From assembly GCF_037126465.1 (NCBI RefSeq), contig NC_088203.1, positions 52,923,581-52,987,580 of the forward strand: a DNA stretch of 64,000 nt, given 5' to 3'. The notes under the pieces are model-generated. The model searched no databases and was not told the DNA's origin. It saw only the letters and a program-made list of their open reading frames with translations. This stretch comes from Ornithodoros turicata. Taxonomy: Eukaryota > Arthropoda > Arachnida > Ixodida > Argasidae. How positions within the stretch are numbered: the first letter of the stretch is position 1; each line of letters begins with the position of its first letter. Both the position numbers and the translations under genes were made by a program. Below are positions 46,541-58,044 of this stretch, piece by piece.

Positions 46541-49506
46541 GTAGGTCGGGCAAGCATTGTCTACGCATGCATTATCACGGAAATAGTCCATGACGACAGC
46601 AGTTGTGTAATACTGCGACAGTGAATTCCATAGGTGCACTAGCTTCTACCTCTTTTCTTTTGCTTGATCTGTGTGAACATAGTGGAACGATACAGTCATC
46701 CTCATAGCTTCACTGCTAAGTCTTTAAAGCTGTTTGACGGCACGTGTGACCATTGTGTTCTTTGGTGTTCCTATGTCTACCGTCTAGCACACATATTGAA
46801 CACGTTGAACAATACTGTTGTATTATAGATGCATGGCTACATGTCAAAACTTTGTTAATTTTTACAGTTAAGGCGGAATCAACCCAATGTATTCTCTATG
46901 GGCATTGCTTTGGGAAGTTCATCTCGAAAACTACTGCAGTAATGGAGCAGTACGCCGAGCTGGTAATACATGGGCAAATTCTGCACGTCCTGACATATTT
47001 TTTATCTGAATACAGCAAATAGGCGAATTTAGACGATTTTTTGTTTCTGTGAATGCGAATATATGGAGTCCTATGGGAGCAGCAGAAATTACTTCCTCAG
47101 ACCTTTCAGCGACGAAATAACCGCCTGAAAAATATGTCAGGACGTGCATCTGTGTCCCCTGCTGACAGTACAAGCTAAGTTGCAACGTTAACATTCGTAT
47201 TATTCAAGATGAATGGGACAAATGTGTGGACATTTGTCGTCTGCTAGCATAGGCTGCATTGTGCTGCCCCCAGTGGCCTTCCGCTCCGGGAGAGGGGATA
47301 CATCGAGATGGGAGGTGCGAGAGCGAGAGGGAAGGCAAACGGCTACGTGCACTGCGTGAGGTTGTTGTTTCAACCTGCCTTGGCGACGGGCCAGAACGGC
47401 GCGTGTCTTATCATGGTGAATGACTTTGCCTGCTCTATCCGGCGTCAGCGTCGTGCATCGATATTCCTCACGCATGGCCTGTTACTGCGACCTCGGCTGC
47501 AATCAGTAGGACATAAATTGGCGTAATCGTGGCGTAATGCACGATACAAATAGGTGTTGAAGAGAAGGTACGACTTGTGCTTTCTGTGTGTCAGTTGCGT
47601 GATGTTTTCGGGAGTGCGCTTGTTTTATTACAGTGGTTCACGACCCAGTGTATGCTTCAGCCCAAATATGGAGCGATATATTTTTCAGTATTCATACCTG
47701 AATCTGGCATGGTCAAGATGTGCTGACATGTCATGCAACCAACACAAGTCGATGCGTGGGTGATGAGGTGTCGAGGATGTAACTAGGCGGCCGCTACGGG
47801 AAGGATCGCCGTGAAATGTGGCTTGAGAACGAGAAGACGTGCCTTGATTTTGAACAAGTGTGTCGGAAAGACGCGTGAATTGTGTACCATTATTATTGTG
47901 TAGCATTCCACTCATGAGGACTTTTCGAACGCCGTGTGCGGCTGTGTTATATACAACAGCAGGTTCTGTTCGTCATAAATCATACCATCTGTTTATGGAA
48001 TTTCATCGTGCATGTGCTTCTCTTCGTTCCTAAGTCCATTTCTATGTACTCTGGGTCATTCCTAAGTGTCGGTGCGATCTGTACTAGTTGTCAGAGGACA
48101 AAATTAAAGCCAATCAAATGGACTGTTCATCTGCATAGACAAGTGTTATTCATTTCTGCTTAGTTGCACCACGTACACACAGGTGAGCGCAAATAACATG
48201 CATGCGGGTGACCGTAAGTACAAGAGGTACAAAAAAATCCAGCTAAAGTTGTTGACACTGGGCATCTAAGACGACGGTTGATCTTGCTTGCGCCTTGCTC
48301 GTTATGGATGTCCGTTGAGTTTTTCCGGGTCTAGCTACAGGATTTGTGTGAGACCAACCACACGACTTCATCCACAGTTATTCGCGTGCTTGCACCGATG
48401 GTGCAGCACATCATATTTTCGGCCGTGAACTTATGTTGAATTGTGCGATTATGATACGTGAAATAACAGACGCAGGCAAGTCATGGGGATATTCCTGCCG
48501 TCACCCTATCTCCATGGTGTGATTTGCACAACATTTCGATTGGGGGATGGGTGAGGGCGGATATATTTATTGCAAAAAGAATGAAAGGGAAGCGCCAGCC
48601 ACGCACAGTCCGATTGTACCCGCAATGCGCTCACCAACAGGAGCGTATGAAGTTGTGCATGCATTAGATTGCATTGCATGCAGACTGAGTCAGACGTGTA
48701 CAAGGTACTCGAAAATGTATTTAAGTAAATACAATAAATACTAACGTTAGATTGTAATTAAGATAGAGTATAAGTACACGAAAATCGAAGTAATTAAGAT
48801 AGAGTAAAATACTTCAAATGGTATTTGAAATACAATTAAGATACTATTTATCCTTGAACGCAAAAAGTCACTGGTCAATGCGGCAAGTCGCTGCTATGTG
48901 ACATGAATCACCTAAACCCCGCGCAACACGCTAGCCGCCGCTGTGTGATACAACTCGTTTAAAGACAAGTCCCAAAAAGATGACAAAGAGGTACCACATA
49001 ACTCCACGAAGTATATGTGACCAAAACAAAGCAAACTTCTAGCAGGTCCCTGCCCGGCGAGGTCAGAATTCGGCGTCAGGGCACACATAATTGAACCCTC
49101 ACCCGCCAAGGATTAGTACACACAGGGCAAGATCTCTAAATGGAGGCTTCCAGGAAGGGCCAATGTCCGGGTCAAGCCCTAGGGACTCAGGAAATTTCCA
49201 CTGAACAAGCAAGATAATGAAAGACGAGACACAGAAAGTTTGAGAGGGAGATCCAAAATATGTAATTAGGTTATTGAGTACAAAATACCATGAAATCCAT
49301 TTTAAATAGCGTACAAATACACAAAACAAAACGTATCAAGTAGAGTGCCAAAATACCGCTAATTGTATTTAAAAGACAGTATTTTAAGTACAGTACACCA
49401 AATACGTATAGGTCTAGACTGACTGTATACACACACGATATGTACACTCGCTGCACGCGAATAACATTATTATGCAGCTTGCCAGGATGATGAAGTTGCC
49501 ACAGAG
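46541..49506. other. No supported gene; scattered repeat pieces
   Basis: Small frames at 46.75-47.2 and 47.3-47.9 kb have no motif. Stretches built on TATTTAAGTAAATAC and TATTTAAAAGACAG at 48700-48860 and 49310-49410 resemble the TATTTAAATAC-rich MITE near 58.8 kb. No BEN-domain exon for copy B could be found here. Confidence 0.4.
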
Positions 49507-52204
49507 TTAAAAAAGTTCGTCCAGTTCGCTTATGTTCACTGCTTTATCCCGTAGTTCCATGTGTCTCGTGACTCGTGGATCAACTAGCTCAGGAATCATA
49601 TATCCTACATAAAAGTTCTTAATGTTAGGCAATATTTTTTGCCAGAACGCAAGGTTCCTCTCGATGGTTACAACTTGCAGGTCCGTCGGCGACCACACTG
49701 CGAGTTTGCAGTAGCTCCTCTTCGCAATGTTTAGCTGAGCTTGTATTTGATAGAAGTACTTGTGTGATTCTGGAAGATATAAGCTGCCGTCTTTCGATAT
49801 TTTTACGCCGATGGAATGGTTGCGAGCGGTTTCTGCGATGGTCATGTAATTCTGTGCTGTTGCAGGGCATTTTATTTCGAGGATTCCGTCGTTGTCGATA
49901 AGGCGGTCAGGAGTGGTGCATACGTAAGGTATATCAGGGTCGACGAAAAGGCCACATTTTTTCACTTCAACGTTCGGGTATCTGGCTTGGAATGCTGATG
50001 CTGCGTCTTCCTCGTGGTCGATGCCGTACTGACAATCTTTGCTGCGGAACGACTTGGGATACATTATGGCCTTCACTAAAGAAGAGTGCTTGAATGTTTT
50101 TCTATGTGGGCGACATATACTATGTATTGAGGTTGATGGTATCCTCATCTTTCTTTGTGAGTGCCATAGATCAGACTTGTTCTGTTCCAGTGTAGACTTC
50201 TGTAGACTGTCAGCTTCCTGGCTGGTCATCTGTATGCCACGCACAAAGTCTTTGGCTTTCTCAATAAAAATTGTCCTGTCCAGATCTGGCTTTTGAGATT
50301 GTCCTCCATAGTCCTTGTCCCCAACGGTGCTTGCGAATTTGGGTGTTCTCGATATTGGAGCCCTGTGGAACCGCAACGCTCTTTTGCATTTTCGTTCGTT
50401 GCGCTTTTGTCTTGATGTTATTAGTTTCTTCAGAGCGGATGATGGACTTTTCGCGACGAACTTGCGCAGATAGAAGTCGTGCCATCTCGCACCTCTCATG
50501 TTGTATGCAAGAGCTGCGACGCGACATCTGTTACCGTAACTTTTACCCTTTGCATAGTCAACGCGTTTGCCACCGACTGTACGCGCCACCATGCTCATGT
50601 AGGTCTCAGCGGCATTACTTGTTGCGTCGAGGAGCAGCATATCGGATCTGTCTGCGAATACGTCTACTGCTTTCTGGATTTCAGTCATCATGTTGGATCT
50701 CAGAAGAAGATTGCCCTTTTCCGTTCTGCTTTCAAGTTCCACAGCATCGCCTCTCTTGACGGAGCAGTGCTCGCTTGGACAGCAGCTGTGGATACCAAAT
50801 ACGTGGTATGGGCCGTTCTTCAGTTGATGGCGCAGGCTACTGACCGCAGCAGGCGATACTGCAGTGTTCTATTGTGCATGACGTCTTATTGTGGATCTGG
50901 CAAGACCTTTTAGGGCTTTGATGTTAGCAGTAGACAATAGCTTCCTGGCGTCTTTGCCTTCAGCTGTGGCGAATGTTTTAGTATCCTTTGCTAGGTTATA
51001 CAGCCGTTTGGTATAGTTTTTTACCATGTGATTGACGCATTCTACCTTTCTCACTGAGCGGCCGTAAGGAACCTGTTCCTGGACTGCAACGAAAACACTG
51101 CTATCTCCGTCTCCAATCAATGTAGTGTACCTAAGGCCATACATTTCTTCACTTTCTTTGAATCCCTGGACAATAATGTCCCGCTCCATGGACGTTGAAG
51201 ACGATTTCCAGTTGCAAGAACACGAGTGGGGTAGAGGCTCCTTATGCTCCGACTCAGCACGTCGACAAGTTGTGCAGAACTTGTTGCGTACTCCGATGTA
51301 GAGAATCTTGCGCGTGTAACGACCGACAATGACAGCCACCCCGCTATTCGCATTGTACCCATGGCCGAAGGATCGCTTGCTCCATCCTCCATCTACAATG
51401 ACTGGGATGTTCCAAAAGCCGTCGGGATCGCGACACTCTTTCCGTTGTTTGGCAAGCTCAACCTCTTCGGCCGCGGCTCTCTTCATAGAGTCTAATGTCG
51501 CTGATTGAAGGTTTTCCCCAACTTTGTTCTCACATTTCTGGTAGAGCTTATGCGAAAGGAATGGGAGGCCGACTGACGCTGTTAGGTCTTGCGCCTGCGT
51601 GTACCCGATCCCGATGGAAAGGCACCCTCTAACAAAATCAAGATTTATGCTGTCGTTTGTGACGGTCATTTTTTCCGTCCGCACGAAGTGAGTGAAACTG
51701 CACAGAGGTGACTTCGAACAACGATACTCCAGAGTGGCGATAAGTCCAACTCTGACTTCTTTGTACAACTGTATCTCACCACAAAATAGACAGTTTTGCT
51801 GGTGGGTCAAGGCTACATCTCCGTATTCTTTCAGCATCAGTGGCAGGTCAACAACCAAGGCTGCTCTCTTGGTTCCCTTCGTTCTTTCAATCTCAATGTG
51901 GCTGGTGTTCGCCGTATGTGTTGATGTGGATGCGCGAACACCTTCCGGGGTGTCGACTTTTCCGGACGTCGATGCCTCGTCCTGCTGCTGACTGTGTTGC
52001 CGTACGTTAGTAGTGCCAGATAGGGAGGGTGAAAGGACCCGGCCGCCTGCACCTCTCCCCTGCATCTCAGATTGCTCTGAGCTCATGGGGCCACTTCTGT
52101 CGTCAGGTCCGGTTTGAGGATCGACAGGCATCCCCTGTCCTGGTTTCGCGGAGCCGCCTTCATCCGATGATGTAGAAGCGGGTGCTGCATCCTGACCAGG
52201 TTCA
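49507..52204 (-). pseudogene. Mutator-like transposase fused to YqaJ nuclease, one in-frame stop
   Basis: A long minus-strand exon encodes two enzymes in a row. With the Met at 52131 as residue 1, residues about 100-420 match the animal Mutator-like transposase domain: CLFC, then VIVDGGWSKR (D247), a CTTC..HSCSC cluster, and LIGDGDSS (D341/D343). A TAG at 50871-50869 follows RRHAQ, and the same frame continues through HVFGIHSCCPSEHC into a YqaJ/lambda-exonuclease-like domain. That domain has GIDHEEDAASAF, TPDRLIDNDGILEIKCP (D and E-x-K) and YQIQAQLNIAKR, and stops at 49507. The exon opens after an AG at 52205, so a 5' exon is missing from this annotation. Apart from the single stop, the frame is open for about 900 codons. 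Termini of the element were not found. Confidence 0.8.
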
Positions 52205-53245
52205 CTGCATGGGACGAAAGCACAAAAGAATCAGCAAAGGATGCACGACTAGAACATGTTTTAAAAATGACTATGACCTGCGGCTTGTGATATACGCAAT
52301 GGAGTACACTTTAAGATCCTGAACACCCTTCTCGGTGCACAAGGGTGTAATTTTGGTGTAAATAGTTTTGGACACCCCTGTTACATCCTTCTGGACAAAA
52401 CAAAAGCTTGCATGGGGGTGTTATGTGGGCGTCATTGTTACAGAGCCTGATTCGAGGGTGTAACTATGGCTACTGACCTGGAGCTGGTTGAAAATCAAAC
52501 AAAATAATGATCTTGAAAAATAGTGGTCAACAAAAGGTGCGGGCTTAAGCTCGACGGATTTAGCAAAATAAACAGGGTTATTCGTTTTCGGGTTTTATGA
52601 TTTTTTTTAATTCGGGAAGAAAACATTGGGTGCTACTACTGCGACAGGTTAGGGAAAATTCGGGCGGTATGCTGTTTGACGTGTCACCGGGGAATTTTCC
52701 CGTGAAACAAAAGGCATATGAAACGAGCCACTGCTGCGACATTTTGACGAGAAATCAGACCTCAAACAACAACAGCTTTATGTTCCAGCTCTGAGCTGCA
52801 CTAAACCTCGTCTTTGACTCCTGCAGGAGGGATCATAAAATGAGCACAAATAGGTTGTCACAAATAGCTCTCCGCTGATATTAGGATTCACTTCTCCGAC
52901 GGCTTACAGAGACGGACAAGTTGAAGGACCGCAAGGACCTCGAGTAGATATGGGGTTTTACCCGAATACTTGAAAACTAGTTCGGTTGGGGGAGGGGGGA
53001 CTGTTGTGAAAAACCCGGTTTAACCAGAAAACGAAGAGTCCTAAAAATAAACACATAAACGATAAAAAAAACAGAAAAGAAGCTGTTCTTGCGGAAATTG
53101 GTTCTTATAATGTAATAGTTCCGGAAAACATGGTCTCAGCCGCAGGGTGCAAGTAAGATGGTCTCGTGAGTTGTGCCAGCCAGTATTGGCGGAAAACCGT
53201 CCTGGACTCATGGTGTTTTCAGGCTTTGGTCAGGTGTTGACCAAC
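52205..53245. other. No gene seen; GGGTGT-rich repeat patch
   Basis: At 52320-52470 the words GGGTGTAA and ACACCC recur in both orientations, a dispersed-repeat look. The upstream exon of the Mutator/YqaJ gene may lie here but has no diagnostic residues. Confidence 0.35.
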
Positions 53246-53345
53246 TTCTGTGGCTGAGTGGCCTAACGCGCTAGCGCCCCAGCCCGCTGTGTGGAGACTG
53301 CCGGGTAGTTGCTCCGACTCTAGGGTCGTCTGCTGTTACTTTTCT
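53246..53345 (+). repeat. Possible tRNA-derived SINE fragment
   Basis: TGTGGCTGAGTGGCCTAACG resembles the A-box side of a Ser/Leu-type tRNA. A matching B box and acceptor stem are not convincing, so this is a weak call. Confidence 0.3.
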
Positions 53346-54188
53346 TGGTGTTCTTCTGACAAATGTGGACACAAAATTCGGCCCAGGACGCACTATCCCC
53401 CTATGGCGTGGCGAGGCCCACTAACGCGAGATGAAGATTGTAACACCTACCTCAGCTCCTCCCGCTTTCAGGCGTACTGCATGCGACAACTTGTCTGAAA
53501 TCACAATCTCGCAGTTCCTGATTTATGAAATCATTAGTTGAGGCAATATCGCGTACCTTGAGTGATATAGTGGCATACAGCCTAGCATTTTTCAAAATAA
53601 TCTTGGTACAACACTTTGGATGGCCACAATTCAGACACGGGCTGCTGAACCACGAACCGACGATTTCAGACAAGTATGTCGCATGCAAAATGTGGCACGC
53701 ACTGATAATCGCACAAATGACAAGAAATTTGGCAACACCCCGTTCTTTTTTTTTTTACGTACATGTACGTTTTCGGTATTCTAAATTTATTTGCGCGATA
53801 TTTATTTAAAACCCAAATTCCATTCCAATAATTTCAAAAGGATTTCAGGCTACCTGCCGTCGAGCTAGACCGAGTCAACAGAAAGCATTTTCTCAGGGAG
53901 CTTGTCAAAGCAAGGCCAGAAAAGCAAGTTTGGGGGCCGGTGTACCTTGGGCGCCCAGCTGGTTGAACTTTGCCAAGCGAAATAATTTTGGTTTCCAGGT
54001 CTCCTGTTCCATTCCTACTGACATGGCTCTATCTGCTTAGGGCACAGTTCTCTCCACAGACACTATTTTCACGTGATGCCACTCTAGGGCAAACGACAAG
54101 CACTTCCGGGTGTACCTCATCGATACTTCCTGTCGATAAATTTAAGTTGCGATTCTGCCGCATTAAATCCACGAATTTCCTGCATAAT
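53346..54188. other. No feature recognised
   Basis: AT-rich sequence with a T-run near 53745. No motif-bearing frame or repeat was recognised. Confidence 0.4.
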
Positions 54189-54957
54189 CTCATGACCAGG
54201 GATCGGAACCGGAACTGAACCCGAACGAAAAACCGGAAGAAACCGTTATTTTCTGACGAACCAGAACCGAACCGAAACCGAACAATTTTTTTGCATGTCC
54301 TGAACCGAACCGGAACTGATCCGAAAAAAAATTCATACGGTTACCGGTTCGGGAATCGGTTCAGATGTGAAATAATTGTACTACTGACCGACCTTTTTTT
54401 GTTTATTTATTTATTTTTTGTACGATGCCAGATGCGAGTGAAAGTTTGTGACTGTAGCGCCAGTTTTTTACCGCAGCAAAATAGGGCGCTGACCGGGTTC
54501 TGCCAAAAAGATTCCAGCACTTCGCTTTTCGTTTTCAGGAGACGACCACGAGAGTACAATACAGTAAAATATCAAGTAAATAATAAATGCGTTTATTACT
54601 TGTCTTCTGTTTTCACATGCTTTCCTGAAAGCTTTTTCACCTGAAACAGTTATCTCACACCTTTGTCTTACAACCGTGTCGGTGAGCGTAAGCTCGCTTT
54701 CATGTAGCAAAATATACTGCCCATGAAACGAGTAAACCGGGACCGAAAAAGTAACGGTTCCAATCCCTTTAAATGTCCCGACCGCTGACCGATTTTTTTT
54801 GTCTGTGTGTGTGTGTGTGTGTGTTGTGTTGTGGGGGGGGGGGGTCTCCCTAAGCAAACCCGAACCGAACCGATATACCTGAACCGGCTCAAGCTGATAA
54901 TTTCGGTTCAGCGGAGCTAAACCCGAACCGAACCAATATCCCAAGCAGAACAATGTA

Positions 54958-55355
54958 CAGGGTGTATGCTATAAAAGGTCAGTGACATTTTCGCGCGTGA
55001 CACTATATCTATTTGAGAGACGGACTTGTGCTGCCATACAGTGAATCACTTATGCCAGAGAAACCGACGAAAAAATTGTGGTTACCATTCACTGCGTAAT
55101 AAAGTAAACACGGCCACGGAAACTTTCGTCTTCATGTGTTTCCTATGCGCAATACCGATGGATGGAGGTGAAAGTTTGCATGGTCATATTTATTTTGTTA
55201 CACAATGCTAGGTAACCACAATCGTTTCGTAGGTTCCTCTAGCATAAATGATTCACTTTGAGGCAGAGAAAGTCTTTTCGTGATAGAGGTATAGCATCAA
55301 GGAGGTATCACTTTTTGCACGAAAATGTGACTGACCTTTTATAGCATACACCCTG
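54958..55355. mobile_element. TA-flanked MITE, 398 bp
   Basis: CAGGGTGTATGCTATAAAAG and its complement form the ends, and similarity continues inward through GTCA.TGACATTTTCG-type sequence. TA flanks both sides. It is nested in the hAT element. Confidence 0.88.
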
Positions 55356-55536
55356 TAACATGAAAAACGGTTAGGAGCAACTAATATTTATTCGAACAAG
55401 AACTTTCGTGCAAGAGACTGCACTTCTTCAGGTTACACAACCTGAACCTAGTTGTGTAACCTGAAGAAGTGCAGTCTCTTGCACGAAAGTTCTTGTTCGA
55501 ATAAATATTAGTTGCTCCTAACCGTTTTTCATGTTA
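55356..55536. repeat. Perfect palindrome, 85-bp arms, 11-bp spacer
   Basis: The left arm 55356-55440 (TAACATGAAAAACGG...GGTTACACAA) appears to be the exact reverse complement of 55452-55536. Each arm carries CCTGAAGAAGTGCAG...GCACGAAAG, a hammerhead-like pattern (CTGANGA, short stem, GAAA) seen also at 38.2 and 60.2-60.5 kb. It begins exactly where the neighbouring MITE ends. Confidence 0.88.
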
Positions 55537-55606
55537 CGTGTGTGATTCCCTCTTCGCGGGCTCCTTGACAGTGTTTTATTTTTTTTCCCTTTTCGACATA
55601 CACCCT

Positions 55607-55729
55607 GTACTAAAAGTCGAGTGCAACAGGGGTGGACGGTATGTGTCTTATCAATGTTCTTTAGTTTCAAGAGTCTGTTCAGGGCCTTTCATCTACCCAT
55701 CCACCCCTATTGCACTCGACTTTCAGTAC
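55607..55729. repeat. Hairpin element with 30-bp arms
   Basis: GTACTAAAAGTCGAGTGCAA pairs with TTGCACTCGACTTTCAGTAC, and the pairing continues through GGGGTGGA/TCCACCCC. It is a small foldback in the hAT interior. Confidence 0.75.
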
Positions 55730-55806
55730 ATTGTGCTGCTTGGGATGCCTTAACCCGAACCCGAACCGGACCGAAAACAATACCGGTTCTGATCCCTGCT
55801 CATGAC

Positions 55807-56453
55807 AAGGACCTCTGTGCCTGCCTAACCCCTCCAGGGGTGTACTGCAATACTCTTCCAGAACTAACATTACCATACTGACCAAAACTAACCTTATTTA
55901 GGTTGCTCTGGCATGATCGCTTTGCTAGGCCTAACCACCAACAAATACGCGACATTCATTCAATCAAAATCACTGTTGCTTGAGTGTACAGTTGACGAAC
56001 AAGACAACATGATATTATCAGGAACGTTGCAATTAATAACCATTGCTCTCTGTGCAAAGTGGTTTCGTATCTCGCACAGTGAGTAAACAGAGGATTTACA
56101 GGGGATTTGCGGCTGGCAAATTGTCTTCAGAAACTCAATGAAAAGTCATGTAATTTGCACTAGAGCAGTCTGTTCATGCGCGCGGAAACACGTAAAAATG
56201 ACGATTCGTCGACGCGGTTTTTTCCTCACAATATTTTTTGCTGAAGGTCCCGATGCGTAAAACACAGGTCTCGCACGCGTGCGAAGTAAAATTTAAAAGG
56301 ATGTTTACCGAATTAGTGAGTGTATGCAAATGAGTCGCTCTCTACTCAGATCATGGCCGATGTCCCAAGGATCTTTACCAAAAAGATGTTTCTTCGATGA
56401 CGCCACCTGTTCATGAATTATTCATCTGAAGGATTTTCGTGAGCTACAGTATA
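55807..56453. other. No feature recognised
   Basis: Non-coding sequence between the hAT element and the next TA-flanked element. Confidence 0.4.
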
Positions 56454-56976
56454 CAGGGTGTCCCAGGAAACGTGTCATATAATTATAATTAAAAACCTAC
56501 GCCACCTAGAATCATGCGGTCAAGGGCATTTGTTGTTACTAGGTTTTTGCCACCTCCTGATGTGCATGTTATGTAACCCAAGCTTAATTATGTAAATTTT
56601 TGCGAACTCAACTCTGAAATTTGCCAAGTAAAGGTTACTTTTTTACCCCACCAATGTGAAGAGCATGCCGAATTTACTCAAATTAATGATAATTGACAGG
56701 AATATTGAGGAGCTATAGTACCGGAAGAAATAGCCGAAAATCATGCTCTACGGATCCTGCACAGGATAGCGCGCGACAAATCGTTCAGCGAATTCATTGT
56801 CAGCCCGACGAAAGGAGGTTGGAAACCCAGCCCACACCGGCACGGCAGAGAGAGATAACACAGACAGCTTAAGAGAACTGATGTTCTGAGGCTGGAACAA
56901 CATAGAAGGGACAATCACATACAAGGCCTCAAGTTGCCTAAGAAATTAACGATGAAAGATGAAAGTCACTGAAAAG

Positions 56977-57052
56977 GTTAGCCAACTGTAGGACTCGAAC
57001 CCACATCCTCTGGATTACCGGTCCAGGGCTTTACCAATTGAGCTAAGCTAAC
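56977..57052 (-). repeat. tRNA-Thr(GGT)-like head of a SINE, minus copy
   Basis: The minus strand folds as a cloverleaf: acceptor GTTAGCT with GGCTAAC, D arm GCTC/AAGC-like, anticodon stem CTGGA/TCCAG, and T arm GTGGG-TTCGAGT-CCTAC. The anticodon loop is CCGGTAA, so the anticodon would be GGT, but the usual T33 is C. No CCA follows; instead CTTTTCAGTGACTTTC continues. I read it as a tRNA-derived repeat, not a working tRNA gene. Confidence 0.65.
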
Positions 57053-57464
57053 ACGCCTTCTCAGCGACTTCCAGGGTGCGTCATCTGAAGGGACAAACCA
57101 GTCACTCTCTCTCACTCATCCTCCTTTCACTCTTACATTTTTGCACACTCATACACACATTCATACGACAGGGATCGACGCAAGCGGCAATTGTTGAACA
57201 TGAGAGAACTGATGTTCTGAGGCTGGAACAACATAGAAGGGACAATCACAGGGATAATCAATTGTATGTGACTGTCCCTTCTATGTTGTTCCAGCCTCAG
57301 AACATCAGTTCTGTCATGTTCAACAATTGCCGCTTGCGTCGATCCCTATCGTATGAATGTGTGTATGAGTGACCAAAAATGTAAGAGTGAAAGGAGGATG
57401 AGTGAGAGAGAGTGACTGGTTTGTCCCTTCAGATGACGCACCCTGGAAGTCGCTGAGAAGGAAT

Positions 57465-57540
57465 GTTACGTTAGCTCAATTGGTAGAGCCCTGGACCGGT
57501 AATCCAGAGGATGTGGGTTCGAGTCCTACAGCTGGCTAAC
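57465..57540 (+). repeat. tRNA-Thr(GGT)-like head of a SINE, plus copy
   Basis: This is an inverted partner of 56977-57052 with the same anticodon stem-loop and T arm. Its acceptor 5' strand is altered (GTTACGT against GGCTAAC), so the cloverleaf is weaker. The same 3' extension (CTTTTCAGTGACTTTATC) follows, supporting a SINE origin. Confidence 0.65.
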
Positions 57541-58044
57541 CTTTTCAGTGACTTTATCTTTCATCGTTCATCTTTCACAGGCAGCTTGTCGCGTCCGACC
57601 TCAGATGGGACCATACATTCCCTTTCCCAATTTCAAGAGCTGTCACTTTTTCTACTGTCGCTCTGTGGGCTGGGTTTTCAACCTCCTTTTGTCGCACTGA
57701 CAGCGATTGCGCTCGAAAAGTCCTCGCGCGTTATGCTGAAGTGCCCTGAGAAGCCTGTTCGGCTTCCCGATTTTTCCCGATAGGATAGATCCTGAATATC
57801 ACTGTCAATTATTATGAATTAGAGTAAATTCGGCATCCTCTTCATGTTGGGGAGGTAAAAAAGTTACCTTTACTTGGCAAATTTCCGAGTTCACTTCGCA
57901 AAAAAATTACATAATTAAATTTAGGTTACATGACATGCAATTCAGGAGGTGGCAAACACCTAACAAATGCCGTTGACCGCATGAATCTAGGTGGCGTAGT
58001 TTTTTAATTATAATCAAATGACACGTTTTCTGGGACACCCTGTA

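Larger units (their letters stand above)
54197..55798. mobile_element. hAT element with 8-bp target duplication, 1.6 kb
   Basis: The ends CAGGGATCGGAACCGG and CCGGTTCTGATCCCTG are inverted repeats with one mismatch. Perfect CTCATGAC duplications flank them (54189-54196 and 55799-55806). The subterminal regions are rich in AACCGAACCG words in both orientations. There is no transposase. A TA-flanked MITE, an 85-bp-arm palindrome and a further hairpin are nested inside. Confidence 0.92.
56454..58042. mobile_element. TA-flanked foldback element with nested SINE palindrome, 1.6 kb
   Basis: The ends CAGGGTGTCCCAGGAAACG and CGTTTTCTGGGACACCCTG are inverted, and the arms stay complementary for several hundred bases (for example AACCTCCTTTCGTC versus its inverse, seen as GGTTTTCAACCTCC). 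TA flanks both sides (56452-56453, 58043-58044). The centre (about 56875-57570) is a second, larger palindrome containing two opposed tRNA-like sequences. Confidence 0.85.

Noticed and set aside
46880..46962. An additional copy B exon between TTACAG and GTAATACA
   Set aside because: It is splice-bounded and open, but nothing like it occurs in copy A and it is not BEN-like.
56977..57540. Two functional tRNA-Thr genes
   Set aside because: C33 replaces the invariant T33, one acceptor stem is damaged, and both continue into the same non-tRNA tail. A SINE origin is more likely.
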